Notes under the pieces: generated by a model
What the model was told of the DNA's origin: nothing
The model's input: the letters and a program-made list of their open reading frames with translations, nothing else
The model's database searches: none
Part shown: one piece after another, positions 42,780 to 49,857 of the stretch
How the letters are laid out: every line of letters begins with the position of its first letter
How positions within the stretch are numbered: the first letter of the stretch is position 1
Source of the DNA: JAIBJP01 sp035639875
GTDB lineage: Bacteria > Actinomycetota > Thermoleophilia > Gaiellales > Gaiellaceae
Reading direction: 5' to 3'
Length of the DNA stretch: 62,860 nt
Assembly (NCBI GenBank): GCA_035639875.1
Contig: DASQXE010000125.1
Coordinates: 1-62,860, forward strand
Translations under genes and position numbers: made by a program

Positions 42780-44031
42780 CGCGCAGCGGCGCCGGGTGGC
42801 CGAGCATGCCGAGTTCGGCGATGTCCCGCCGGAAGAAGAGCGCGACCGTCCAGTCCGTGACCACGCGCAGCTTCCTGGTCAGAAGCGGCAGCTGGTACAG
42901 GTGGTACGTCCGGGTTACGAACCAGCCGAGGAAGCCTCGCAGACGGAGGCTGAGCACCTCGGCTATGCCCTTGTGCCGCCCGAGCGTGGCGACCTGGCCC
43001 AGCATGCGGTAGTGGTACGGGCGCGGAGGCCCCGTGAGGTTCCTCGCCAGACGCCGGGCCTGCCGGAGAGCGTGCTGGCAGGTGGGCGGATCGAAATGGC
43101 CCGGCGTTGCCTGGTTCGGGACGCGCGCGCAGTCTCCGAGCGCCCAGACGCCGTCCATGCCCTCAACCCGGAAAGTCGGGTCGACCATCACTCGGCCGCG
43201 CTCGTCGAGCGGCAGGCCCAGCCTGGCGAGCAGCGGATTCGCTTTCACCCCGGCCGTCCAGACGAGCGTCTCGGTCTCGAGACGGGTTCCGTCCGACAGG
43301 GCGACGGCGTGCTCCTCGACGGATTCGAGGGTGGTCGAGACGCGGATGTCGACGCCCCGCTTCCAAAGCTCCTGAGCGGCGTAGTCGCCGAGCCGAGCAG
43401 GGATCTCGGGGAGAATCTTCGGCGCCGCGTCCACGAGCACCCAGCGCTGGCGCATGCCTTTCAGGCGCGGGTAATAGCGAACCGTGTCGCGGAGCAGGTC
43501 GGAGAGCTCGGCGAGCGCCTCCACCCCTGCATAGCCGGCTCCGACGAACACGAAGCTGAGGTGGCGTTTAGCGTCCTCGGGCGAGAGCGACGCGTCCGCC
43601 AGTTCGAGCTGACGGAGCACGTGGTTTCTCAGGTGGATCGCGTCGGCGAGGCCCTTGAAGCCGAGTCCGTACTCGGCGAGGCCCGGGATCGGCAGGGTGC
43701 GCGCGACCGCACCGAGCGCGAGCACGAGGGACTCGTAGTGGACCTCGGCGGGCCCGACCTCGCTCTCGATCTCGACCACGCGGGCAGCGGCGTCGAGCGA
43801 GACGGCTCGCCCGAGGATGAGCTCCGCGTGCCGGCACATGAGCCGGAGCGGCACGACGACGTGTCGCGGCTCGAGCGTCCCCGAGGCCGCCTCGGGAAGC
43901 ATCGGCGTGTACAGCATGAAGTTCTCGCGGCTGACGATCGTCGCGCCTCGCTTCCCGAGCAGGCGCGCGACGTAACTCCCTGCAAACCCACCGCCCAGTA
44001 TGAGGGTCCCGCCGACCGCGTCACGTCGCAA
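42769..44031 (-). CDS. Type II NADH dehydrogenase (NDH-2-like FAD oxidoreductase)
   Basis: A 420-residue single-subunit, non-pumping NADH:quinone oxidoreductase. The FAD motif LILGGGFAGSYVAR, NADH motif FVFVGAGYAGVEALAEL and VWALGDCARVPN are present, with TWTAGVKANP-like VWTAGVKA. The C-terminal helix WFVTRTYHLYQLPLLTRKLRV is membrane-associating. TTG 44031 is chosen because GGAG lies 8 bases upstream and the N-terminus then abuts the FAD strand. It diverges from the small secreted protein gene. Confidence 0.9.
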   Translation of the reverse strand: MRRDAVGGTLILGGGFAGSYVARLLGKRGATIVSRENFMLYTPMLPEAASGTLEPRHVVVPLRLMCRHAELILGRAVSLDAAARVVEIESEVGPAEVHYESLVLALGAVARTLPIPGLAEYGLGFKGLADAIHLRNHVLRQLELADASLSPEDAKRHLSFVFVGAGYAGVEALAELSDLLRDTVRYYPRLKGMRQRWVLVDAAPKILPEIPARLGDYAAQELWKRGVDIRVSTTLESVEEHAVALSDGTRLETETLVWTAGVKANPLLARLGLPLDERGRVMVDPTFRVEGMDGVWALGDCARVPNQATPGHFDPPTCQHALRQARRLARNLTGPPRPYHYRMLGQVATLGRHKGIAEVLSLRLRGFLGWFVTRTYHLYQLPLLTRKLRVVTDWTVALFFRRDIAELGMLGHPAPLRDEE

Positions 44032-44039
44032 TCCGTTGT

Positions 44040-44069
44040 CTCCGTTTCGTCGTAGCCGAGGGCGAAACG
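44040..44069. promoter_or_regulatory. Operator-like dyad and RBS between NDH-2 and small secreted gene
   Basis: CGTTTCG (44043-44049) and CGAAACG (44063-44069) are perfect inverted arms 20 bases centre to centre, in the 56-base divergent region. GGAG for the NDH-2 start is at 44043-44040 on the minus strand, so a protein bound here could affect both genes. The arm spacing equals that of the dyad at 24750-24776, though the sequence differs. Confidence 0.4.
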
Positions 44070-44087
44070 ACTCGAGGGGAGGGTGAC

Positions 44088-44348
44088 ATGAAACGGATGC
44101 TCGCGCTCGGCGCTGCAATTGTCGCTCTGGCGGCGCCTGCTTCGGCGCCGGCCTTCCATCACGTCTTCCTGCCGGGTGGCCCGTGTGGGACGTCCGCCAA
44201 CTCGGGCGGGAACAACCCGACGGCCCGCGATGCGCTGATCGCGGCAGGCCAGAGCCTGCCACTTCCACCGGTGGGCACGCCGGCTGTCGAGCGCAGCGAC
44301 GAGATCACCGGAACACCGACTGCGACCTGCCCGGCACCGAGCAAGTAA
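44088..44348 (+). CDS. Small secreted protein with two cysteines
   Basis: An 86-residue protein I do not recognise. A signal peptide (MKRMLALGAAIVALAAPASA) precedes a mature part of about 65 residues starting PAFHHVFLPGGPCG and ending TPTATCPAPSK, with two Cys that may form a disulfide and an exposed HH. A strong RBS (GGAGGG) lies 6 bases before the ATG and a strong terminator follows, so it is a single-gene unit. Function unknown. Confidence 0.7.
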   Translation: MKRMLALGAAIVALAAPASAPAFHHVFLPGGPCGTSANSGGNNPTARDALIAAGQSLPLPPVGTPAVERSDEITGTPTATCPAPSK

Positions 44349-44369
44349 CCAAGCATCGCTGGGACACGC

Positions 44370-44403
44370 GCGAAAGGGCCGGCCTGTCCGGCCCTTTCGC
44401 TTT
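44370..44403 (+). terminator. Rho-independent terminator after the small secreted gene
   Basis: GCGAAAGGGCCGG and CCGGCCCTTTCGC pair perfectly (13 bp) around a 5-base loop CCTGT and are followed by TTTCC. It is the clearest intrinsic terminator in the window and separates the small secreted gene from the LOG-like gene. Confidence 0.85.
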
Positions 44404-44413
44404 CCTCGGGAAC

Positions 44414-44869
44414 GTGCAGGTGTCCGTCATCGGGAGCGGAGCGGAGCACGAGCCGCGCGCGGAACGCGTTGGGCGGCTGCTCGCCGAAGCGGGCTGTGTC
44501 GTCGTCTGCGGCGGGCTCGGCGAGGTGATGGCCGCCGCGGCGCGCGGCGCGAAGGCGGGCGGCGGGACGACCGTCGGCATCCTTCCCGGCGAGTCGCGCG
44601 CCGACGCGAACGAATGGATCGACCACGTCGTAGTGACGGGAATCGGGCACGCGCGCAATCTCGCGGTCGTCGCCTCCGGGGACGCCGTGATCGCGATCGG
44701 GGGCCGGTGGGGTACGCTCGCCGAGATCGGTTTCGCGCGCGTTCTCGGCCGGCCCGTCGTCATCCTCGAGCCTGGGTGGGAAGTGGAAGGCGACGGCGTC
44801 GAACGGGCCGCGAGCCCAGAGGAAGCGGTCGAGCTCGCACTACGCCTGGCCGGCGAGCATCCGGCGTAG
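44414..44869 (+). CDS. TIGR00725/LOG-like Rossmann protein
   Basis: A 151-residue nucleotide-binding-fold protein. It starts VQVSVIGSG and contains CVVVCGGLGEVMAAAARGAKAGGG, GILPGES, TGIGHARNLAVVASGDAVIAIGGRWGTLAEIG, the pattern of the lysine-decarboxylase-like/LOG superfamily, subgroup TIGR00725. LOG enzymes cleave cytokinin ribotides; molybdenum-cofactor carriers share the fold. The exact role is open. Start GTG 44414 or GTG 44420. It overlaps the helicase convergently by 30 bases. Confidence 0.82.
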   Translation: MQVSVIGSGAEHEPRAERVGRLLAEAGCVVVCGGLGEVMAAAARGAKAGGGTTVGILPGESRADANEWIDHVVVTGIGHARNLAVVASGDAVIAIGGRWGTLAEIGFARVLGRPVVILEPGWEVEGDGVERAASPEEAVELALRLAGEHPA

Positions 44870-47092
44870 CAGCATCAGCGCACCCGCCTTGTCGAGGAAC
44901 TCGTTCAAGTTCCCGCACTTAGGGGACTGAACGCAGGAGGGACAACCGCTCTCGCACGGACAGCCCGCGAGTAGGCGCTCGGTGTCCGCCACCCATCCCT
45001 CGAACTGGTCGAAACCGCGCCTGGCGATTCCGACACCGCCCGCGTGACCGTCATAGATGAAAACCGTGGGGCGGCCTGTCTGGAAGTGGAGGTTTGTGGA
45101 GAGGCCGCCGATGTCCCAGCGGTCGCACATCGCCCAGAGCGGGAGCAGCGCGATCATCGAGTGCTCCGCGGCGTGCAGCGAGCCGAGCAGGCGCGGGAGG
45201 TCGTCCAGGCCTTCCAGCATCCACGGCTCGGGTAGATACCAGACGGCCTCGGTTTCAAACGTTGTCTCGGGCAGGTCGAGTGGGACGAGATCCAGAGTCG
45301 CCTGGTCGCGGATCGCCTTCTTCTGGTAGGCCACGACCTGCTCGGTCACACTCACGGTTCCGAACGAGACCTCTATCCCGAGGCGCTGCTCGACGACGTA
45401 CGGCCGCTCGATGGCGGTGGTCGTCTCCTTCTTGACCTGTGTGTAGTAGTCGCCCTGGAACGCCTCCACGAGGGCGGTCCGCGCTTCGAGATCGAGCCCG
45501 AGCACGCGATACGTCTGCCCTAGATGGAGGTAGACGGCGCCTTCGTGAACCGTGGAGTACGCGCGCTCGCGCTCGACGACGCCGAGCACCGAGCCGGTGG
45601 CGACGTCGACGACCGAGAAGGCATCCGGCGTCGTCGACCTGAGCGAGAAGCGGGCAGCCGGGTACTCCCGCCCGGCCCACACGTAGCCGGCCTTAGTGCG
45701 CTTCAGCTCGCCTGCGTCCGCGAGCGTCTCCGCGCGCTCGAGGGCCTCGGCCCCGAGGAAGGGCGCATCGCGGTCGTCGAGCGGAGCCTCGAAGGCGGCC
45801 GAGCGAACGTGGCCGTCGAGGACGCGCGGGTTCGCGTGGTCGAGGATGGCAGCCTCGACGCGGCGGCCCAGGAGCGACTCGGGCTCGCGCATGAAGAACT
45901 GGTCGAGTGCATCCTCGCTCGCCACGAGCAGGGCGAGGCCGCGCGCTCGCCTGCCCGCGCGCCCCCACTGCTGGCGCAGGCTTGCAACCGTTCCCGGGAA
46001 ACCGACCGAGATGGCGCAATCGAGCAGCCCGATGTCGATGCCCAGCTCGAGGGCGTCGGTCGCCGTCACGCCGAGGAGCTCTCCTGCGACGAGACGCCGT
46101 TCGATGTCGCGCCGCTGCGCAGGCGTGTAACCCGCGCGGTAGGGCGAGAGCCGCTCCGCCAGATCGGGGCCGACGCGCTCCGCCGCGAAGCGGTGAATGA
46201 GCTCCGCGGCCTTGCGCGACTTGGCGAAGCAGATCGTTCGGAGGTCACGCGAGACGAGCTCGGCCAGGAGCCGCGCGCCTTCCCCGAGCGGGCTCGCGCG
46301 CAATTGAAGCGCCTCGTCGACGAGCGGCGGATTCCAGAAGGCGACCGTACGAGCCGCTCGCGGAGCGGAGTCGTCCTCGATCACCGTCGCCTCGAGGCCA
46401 AGCAGCGATCGCGTGAGCTCGCCTGGATTGGCGATCGTCGCCGACGCGAGCAGGAACTGAGGCTCGGCTCCGTAGATCGAGGCAGCCCGGCGCAGGCGTC
46501 GAAGCACGTTGCCGACGTGAGATCCGAAGACGCCGCGGTACACGTGGGCCTCGTCGACGATGATGTAGCGGAGGTTCTGCAACACGTCGCCCCAGCGGTC
46601 GTGATGCGGTAGGACGCCAACGTGGAGCATGTCCGGGTTCGTGAGGATGACATTCGCCCATTTGCGGATCTGCCAGCGGCGCTCGGCTTCCGTATCGCCG
46701 TCGTAGATGGCCGGGCGGAGGCGCGGCAGGCGGAAGGCGGACAGGGCGCGCGCTTGGTCCTGCGCAAGTGCCTTCGTCGGGTAGAGGTAGAGGGCGCGGA
46801 GCTTTGGCTCGGCGGCGAGCGCGTCCAGGACCGGGAGGTTGAACGCCAGCGTCTTGCCGCTCGCGGTGCCGGTCGAGATGACGACGTTCTTACCCCGTCC
46901 CGCGGCCTCGTAGGCCTCGAGCTGATGCCGGTAGAGCCCGGTCAGGCCGGCGGCCTCGAGTGCGTTTCGCACCCGCGGGTGGAGGTCGGCGGGAAGCGGG
47001 AGGATCTCCGGCTCGCGAGCGGGAACCTCCGTCAGATAGGCCAGCTCTTCGCCCGCGAGGAGCTCGTCCCAGGACGCCGTGACGGTCGCCAT
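44840..47092 (-). CDS. MrfA/YprA-type DEAD/DEAH helicase with Cys4 DUF1998 domain
   Basis: A 750-residue SF2 helicase. Motif I is STGTASGKTLAF, Ia YPTKALAQDQ, II IIVDEAHVYRG, III LASATIANP, VI QQWGRAGRRA. The C-terminal DUF1998 module holds the zinc-type cluster GCPCESGCPSCVQSPKCGN (four Cys), diagnostic of MrfA, which with an MrfB nuclease repairs mitomycin adducts in Bacillus. No mrfB-like gene is in the window. ATG 47092 overlaps a possible thiD ATG on the other strand. Confidence 0.93.
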   Translation of the reverse strand: MATVTASWDELLAGEELAYLTEVPAREPEILPLPADLHPRVRNALEAAGLTGLYRHQLEAYEAAGRGKNVVISTGTASGKTLAFNLPVLDALAAEPKLRALYLYPTKALAQDQARALSAFRLPRLRPAIYDGDTEAERRWQIRKWANVILTNPDMLHVGVLPHHDRWGDVLQNLRYIIVDEAHVYRGVFGSHVGNVLRRLRRAASIYGAEPQFLLASATIANPGELTRSLLGLEATVIEDDSAPRAARTVAFWNPPLVDEALQLRASPLGEGARLLAELVSRDLRTICFAKSRKAAELIHRFAAERVGPDLAERLSPYRAGYTPAQRRDIERRLVAGELLGVTATDALELGIDIGLLDCAISVGFPGTVASLRQQWGRAGRRARGLALLVASEDALDQFFMREPESLLGRRVEAAILDHANPRVLDGHVRSAAFEAPLDDRDAPFLGAEALERAETLADAGELKRTKAGYVWAGREYPAARFSLRSTTPDAFSVVDVATGSVLGVVERERAYSTVHEGAVYLHLGQTYRVLGLDLEARTALVEAFQGDYYTQVKKETTTAIERPYVVEQRLGIEVSFGTVSVTEQVVAYQKKAIRDQATLDLVPLDLPETTFETEAVWYLPEPWMLEGLDDLPRLLGSLHAAEHSMIALLPLWAMCDRWDIGGLSTNLHFQTGRPTVFIYDGHAGGVGIARRGFDQFEGWVADTERLLAGCPCESGCPSCVQSPKCGNLNEFLDKAGALMLLRRMLAGQA

Positions 47093-47129
47093 GGAATCCG
47101 ATGCTAGCCTCACCTGCGGTGATCTCCAG

Positions 47130-47927
47130 GTGATTCCTCGCTGTCTCACGATCGCCACGTCGGACTCGGGTGGGGGGGCCGGCATCCAGGCCGACCTGAA
47201 GGCGTTCGCCCGGCTCGGTTGCCACGGGATGAGCGCGATCGTGGCGCTTACGGCGCAGTCCACGACGGAGGTTCTCGCCGTCCACGAGGCGCCGCCTGAC
47301 TTCATCCGGGCGGAGCTGGACGTGCTGTTCGCGGACATCGGCGTCGACGCCGCCAAGACCGGCATGCTCTTCAGCGCTCCGATCATCGGGACCGTGGCCG
47401 ATTTCCTCGAGCTGGAGCCCGTACCGCTCGTCGTCGATCCGGTCATGGTGGCCGCGTCGGGCGCGCAGCTCCTGCAGGACGACGCCGTCTCCGTGCTCGT
47501 CGAGCGTCTCTTTCCGCTGGCGACCGTGGTCACTCCCAACCTGCACGAGGCGTGCGCGCTCGCGGGAGTCCCGTATTCCGACGCGGCGAACCGCGAGGAG
47601 CTGGCTGAGCGCATCCACGGGCTGGGTGCCGCAGCCGTTGTCGTCACGGGCGGGCACGGAACCGAAGCCGTCGACTGGCTCTACGACGGCGAGCGCCACG
47701 TGCCGATCGCTGTGGACCGCCACGGGGACCAGGCAACCCACGGAGCGGGTTGCACCCACTCGGCGGCGTTGACTGCATTTCTCGCGCGCGGCGAGAGTCT
47801 CGAGGACGCGACGCGGGGCGCGGCTCGGGTCGCCTCCGAAGCGGTTCGGTTCGGCCTCGCTGACCTCGGCGTCGGCTCGGGACCTGTCGACGTCTTCGGG
47901 CTCGATGCGGCTGTCAGACCTCGGTGA
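47130..47927 (+). CDS. thiD: Hydroxymethylpyrimidine/phosphomethylpyrimidine kinase ThiD
   Basis: A ribokinase-fold kinase phosphorylating HMP and HMP-P for thiamine synthesis. Signature TIATSDSGGGAGIQADLKAFA, VDPVMVAASGAQLL, VVTPNLHEA and THGAGCTHSAALTAFLA with the catalytic Asp/Gly loop. GTG 47130 gives the usual N-terminus MIPRCLTIA and has GGTGATC (47118-47124) 5 bases upstream; ATG 47091 would add 13 residues. It overlaps thiL by 23 bases. Confidence 0.9.
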   Translation: MIPRCLTIATSDSGGGAGIQADLKAFARLGCHGMSAIVALTAQSTTEVLAVHEAPPDFIRAELDVLFADIGVDAAKTGMLFSAPIIGTVADFLELEPVPLVVDPVMVAASGAQLLQDDAVSVLVERLFPLATVVTPNLHEACALAGVPYSDAANREELAERIHGLGAAAVVVTGGHGTEAVDWLYDGERHVPIAVDRHGDQATHGAGCTHSAALTAFLARGESLEDATRGAARVASEAVRFGLADLGVGSGPVDVFGLDAAVRPR

Positions 47928-48780
47928 GCTCGCGCTCCTCGCGGAGCTCGAGCGGCGCGGACTCATCTCCGGCCTTGACGCCGAGGGCGCCGTCTTGCCG
48001 GATGGGCGCGTCGTCACGCAGGACACGGTCGTCGAGGGCATCCACTTTCCAGTCGAGTGGGATGCCTGGCGCGAGCTCGGCTACAAGGCGGCTGCGATCA
48101 ACCTGAGCGACCTCGCGGCGATGGGCGCCGAGCCGGAGGGCTTGGTCGTGACGATCGCGCTTCCAGACGAGGTGTGTGCCGAGGCCGTGGCGGATCTCTA
48201 CGTTGGCCTCAACGAGCCCGGCGTGCCGGTCCTCGCCGGCGACACCACCTCGGCCTCGCAAACGGTGATCACCGTCACCGCGCTCGGGCGAAGCGACCGC
48301 GTCCCCGGTCGCGCGGGAGCTCGGCCCGGCGACCACGTCGTCGTCACTGGACCGCTTGGAGGGGCTGCCGCCGGCTTCTACGCCATGCAGCACGAGCTCG
48401 GCGGCTTCGAGGAGCTCGTCGAGCGCCAGAAACGGCCGGTCTTTCGGCTCGAGGAAGGGCGGCGGCTCGCGCAGTCGGCCCACGCGATGATCGACATCTC
48501 GGACGGGATCCTGCGGGACGCGGGGCGGATCGCGGCGCGCTCGGGTGTCCGGATCGTCATCGACCCGAAGGCCGTTCCACTCGCGCCGCGGGTCGCCGAG
48601 GTCGCCGACGTGCCCTTCTGGAAGCTCGGTGACGACTACGAGCTCCTCGCCGTCCTCACGCCGAACGACGCCGCCGCGAGCGGGTTCCCGGTCGTTGGAC
48701 GCGTCGAGGAAGGCTCGGGCGTAGAGCCCACAGACCTCTTCGGCTGGGACGCCTACCGCCGGCCGCTAAGCAGCGGCTGA
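47905..48780 (+). CDS. thiL: Thiamine-monophosphate kinase ThiL
   Basis: The last thiamine step, making TPP from TMP, 291 residues. Conserved VTQDTVVEGIHFPVEW, INLSDLAAMGAEP, LAGDTTSA, VVTGPLGGAAAGF and the SAHAMIDISDGILRDAGR and DDYELL motifs are present. It starts inside thiD, forming a two-gene thiamine operon, and converges on thioredoxin with a 15-base overlap. Confidence 0.95.
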   Translation: MRLSDLGELALLAELERRGLISGLDAEGAVLPDGRVVTQDTVVEGIHFPVEWDAWRELGYKAAAINLSDLAAMGAEPEGLVVTIALPDEVCAEAVADLYVGLNEPGVPVLAGDTTSASQTVITVTALGRSDRVPGRAGARPGDHVVVTGPLGGAAAGFYAMQHELGGFEELVERQKRPVFRLEEGRRLAQSAHAMIDISDGILRDAGRIAARSGVRIVIDPKAVPLAPRVAEVADVPFWKLGDDYELLAVLTPNDAAASGFPVVGRVEEGSGVEPTDLFGWDAYRRPLSSG

Positions 48781-49095
48781 GAGCCAGCGCTGCCAGGCGC
48801 TCTCGTAGTGGCTCTTCGACCGCGCGCCGATCACGATCTCCTGCGGCTCGCCGCCCTCGAAAAGGATCACCGTCGGAATGGAGAGGACGTTGTAGCGCGT
48901 CGCCGTCATTGGGTTGTCGTCCACGTTCAGCTTGACGAAGCCGACGCGGTCCCCGTGCTGGCCCGCGAGGTCGTCGATGATGGGGCTGACCACGCGGCAG
49001 GGGCCGCACCAAGGCGCCCAGAAATCGACCACCACCGGCCGGTCGGACCGGATCACTTCCTGCTCGAAGTTCGCGTCCGAGACTTCGCTGACCAC
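48766..49095 (-). CDS. Thioredoxin
   Basis: A 109-residue classical thioredoxin, a general dithiol reductant in the cytoplasm. The active site WCGPC (residues about 30-34) with the following ADP-like VDFWAPWCGPCR segment and the cis-Pro in SIPTVILF are intact. No signal peptide. It lies 19 bases downstream of the glycosyltransferase start region's neighbour on the minus strand and overlaps thiL at the 3' end. Confidence 0.95.
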   Translation of the reverse strand: MVSEVSDANFEQEVIRSDRPVVVDFWAPWCGPCRVVSPIIDDLAGQHGDRVGFVKLNVDDNPMTATRYNVLSIPTVILFEGGEPQEIVIGARSKSHYESAWQRWLSAAA

Positions 49096-49114
49096 GGCTC
49101 CACTATAGCCAGGG

Positions 49115-49840
49115 CTAGAGACGGCCCAGGGACGCCCGTAGGCGCAGCGCAGGCACCTTGGCCACGGCCTCGAGGACGATGGCGCGGCTCATCTTGGAGC
49201 CGCCGACCTCGCGTTCCGAGAAGACGATCGGGACCTCGACGACGCGGAAGCCGGCTTGCAGCGCCCGGTACGTGGTCTCGATCTGGAAGGCGTAGCCCTT
49301 CGAAGAGATGCGCTCGAGGCCGATTGTCTCGAGGACGGTGCGTCGATAGCACTTGAAGCCGCCGGTGAGGTCCTCGATGGAGACCCCGAGGAGCACGCGC
49401 GAGTAGAACGAGCCGAACCGGCTCACGAACCGGCGGCCGAGACCCCAGTTGCGCGTCCCGCCGCCCTCCACATAGCGAGAGCCGAGTACAAGATCGGCGT
49501 CCTCGGTCGCCGCGACAAGACGTGGAAGGTCCTCCGGGTCGTGGGAGAAGTCGCAGTCCATCTCCACGATCCGCTCGGCGTCCGTTCCAAGCGCCCAAAG
49601 GAAGCCGGCGACGTAGGCGGGGCCAAGCCCCTCCTTGTGAGGACGGTGGAGCACGGCCAAGAACGGAAACCGGCCCGCGAGCCGGTCGGCCAGCTCGCCG
49701 GTCCCGTCCGGGGACGAGTCGTCGATGACCAGGACGCGTGCGTCGAGCTCGTGGCGCCGGAGGACCTCGTCGAGCGCCCTGACCATCGGCTCGAGGTTCC
49801 CGCGCTCGTTGTAGGTCGGTAGGCAGACCACGATCCGCAC
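49115..49840 (-). CDS. Dolichol-phosphate-mannose-synthase-like glycosyltransferase (GT2)
   Basis: A 241-residue polyprenol monophosphomannose synthase-type enzyme that would make the lipid-linked mannose used by MptB-like transferases such as the one at the window start. GTG 49840 gives VCLPTYNERGNLEPMV; the nucleotide site has IDDSSPDGTGE, the metal motif MDCDFSHDPEDLP (DxD-like), and the end GGSKMSRAIV. It has no membrane helix. Ribosylation or glucosylation variants are possible. Confidence 0.92.
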   Translation of the reverse strand: MRIVVCLPTYNERGNLEPMVRALDEVLRRHELDARVLVIDDSSPDGTGELADRLAGRFPFLAVLHRPHKEGLGPAYVAGFLWALGTDAERIVEMDCDFSHDPEDLPRLVAATEDADLVLGSRYVEGGGTRNWGLGRRFVSRFGSFYSRVLLGVSIEDLTGGFKCYRRTVLETIGLERISSKGYAFQIETTYRALQAGFRVVEVPIVFSEREVGGSKMSRAIVLEAVAKVPALRLRASLGRL

Positions 49841-49857
49841 GCGCGTATCATCGCCGC

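Noticed and set aside
42649..44055. Plus-strand ORF opposite NDH-2
   Set aside because: Antisense shadow; FAD/NADH motifs prove the minus strand.
47093..47129. TPP riboswitch before thiD
   Set aside because: Only a few dozen bases lie between the divergent helicase start and thiD, too short for a THI element, and no THI-box-like pairing was seen.
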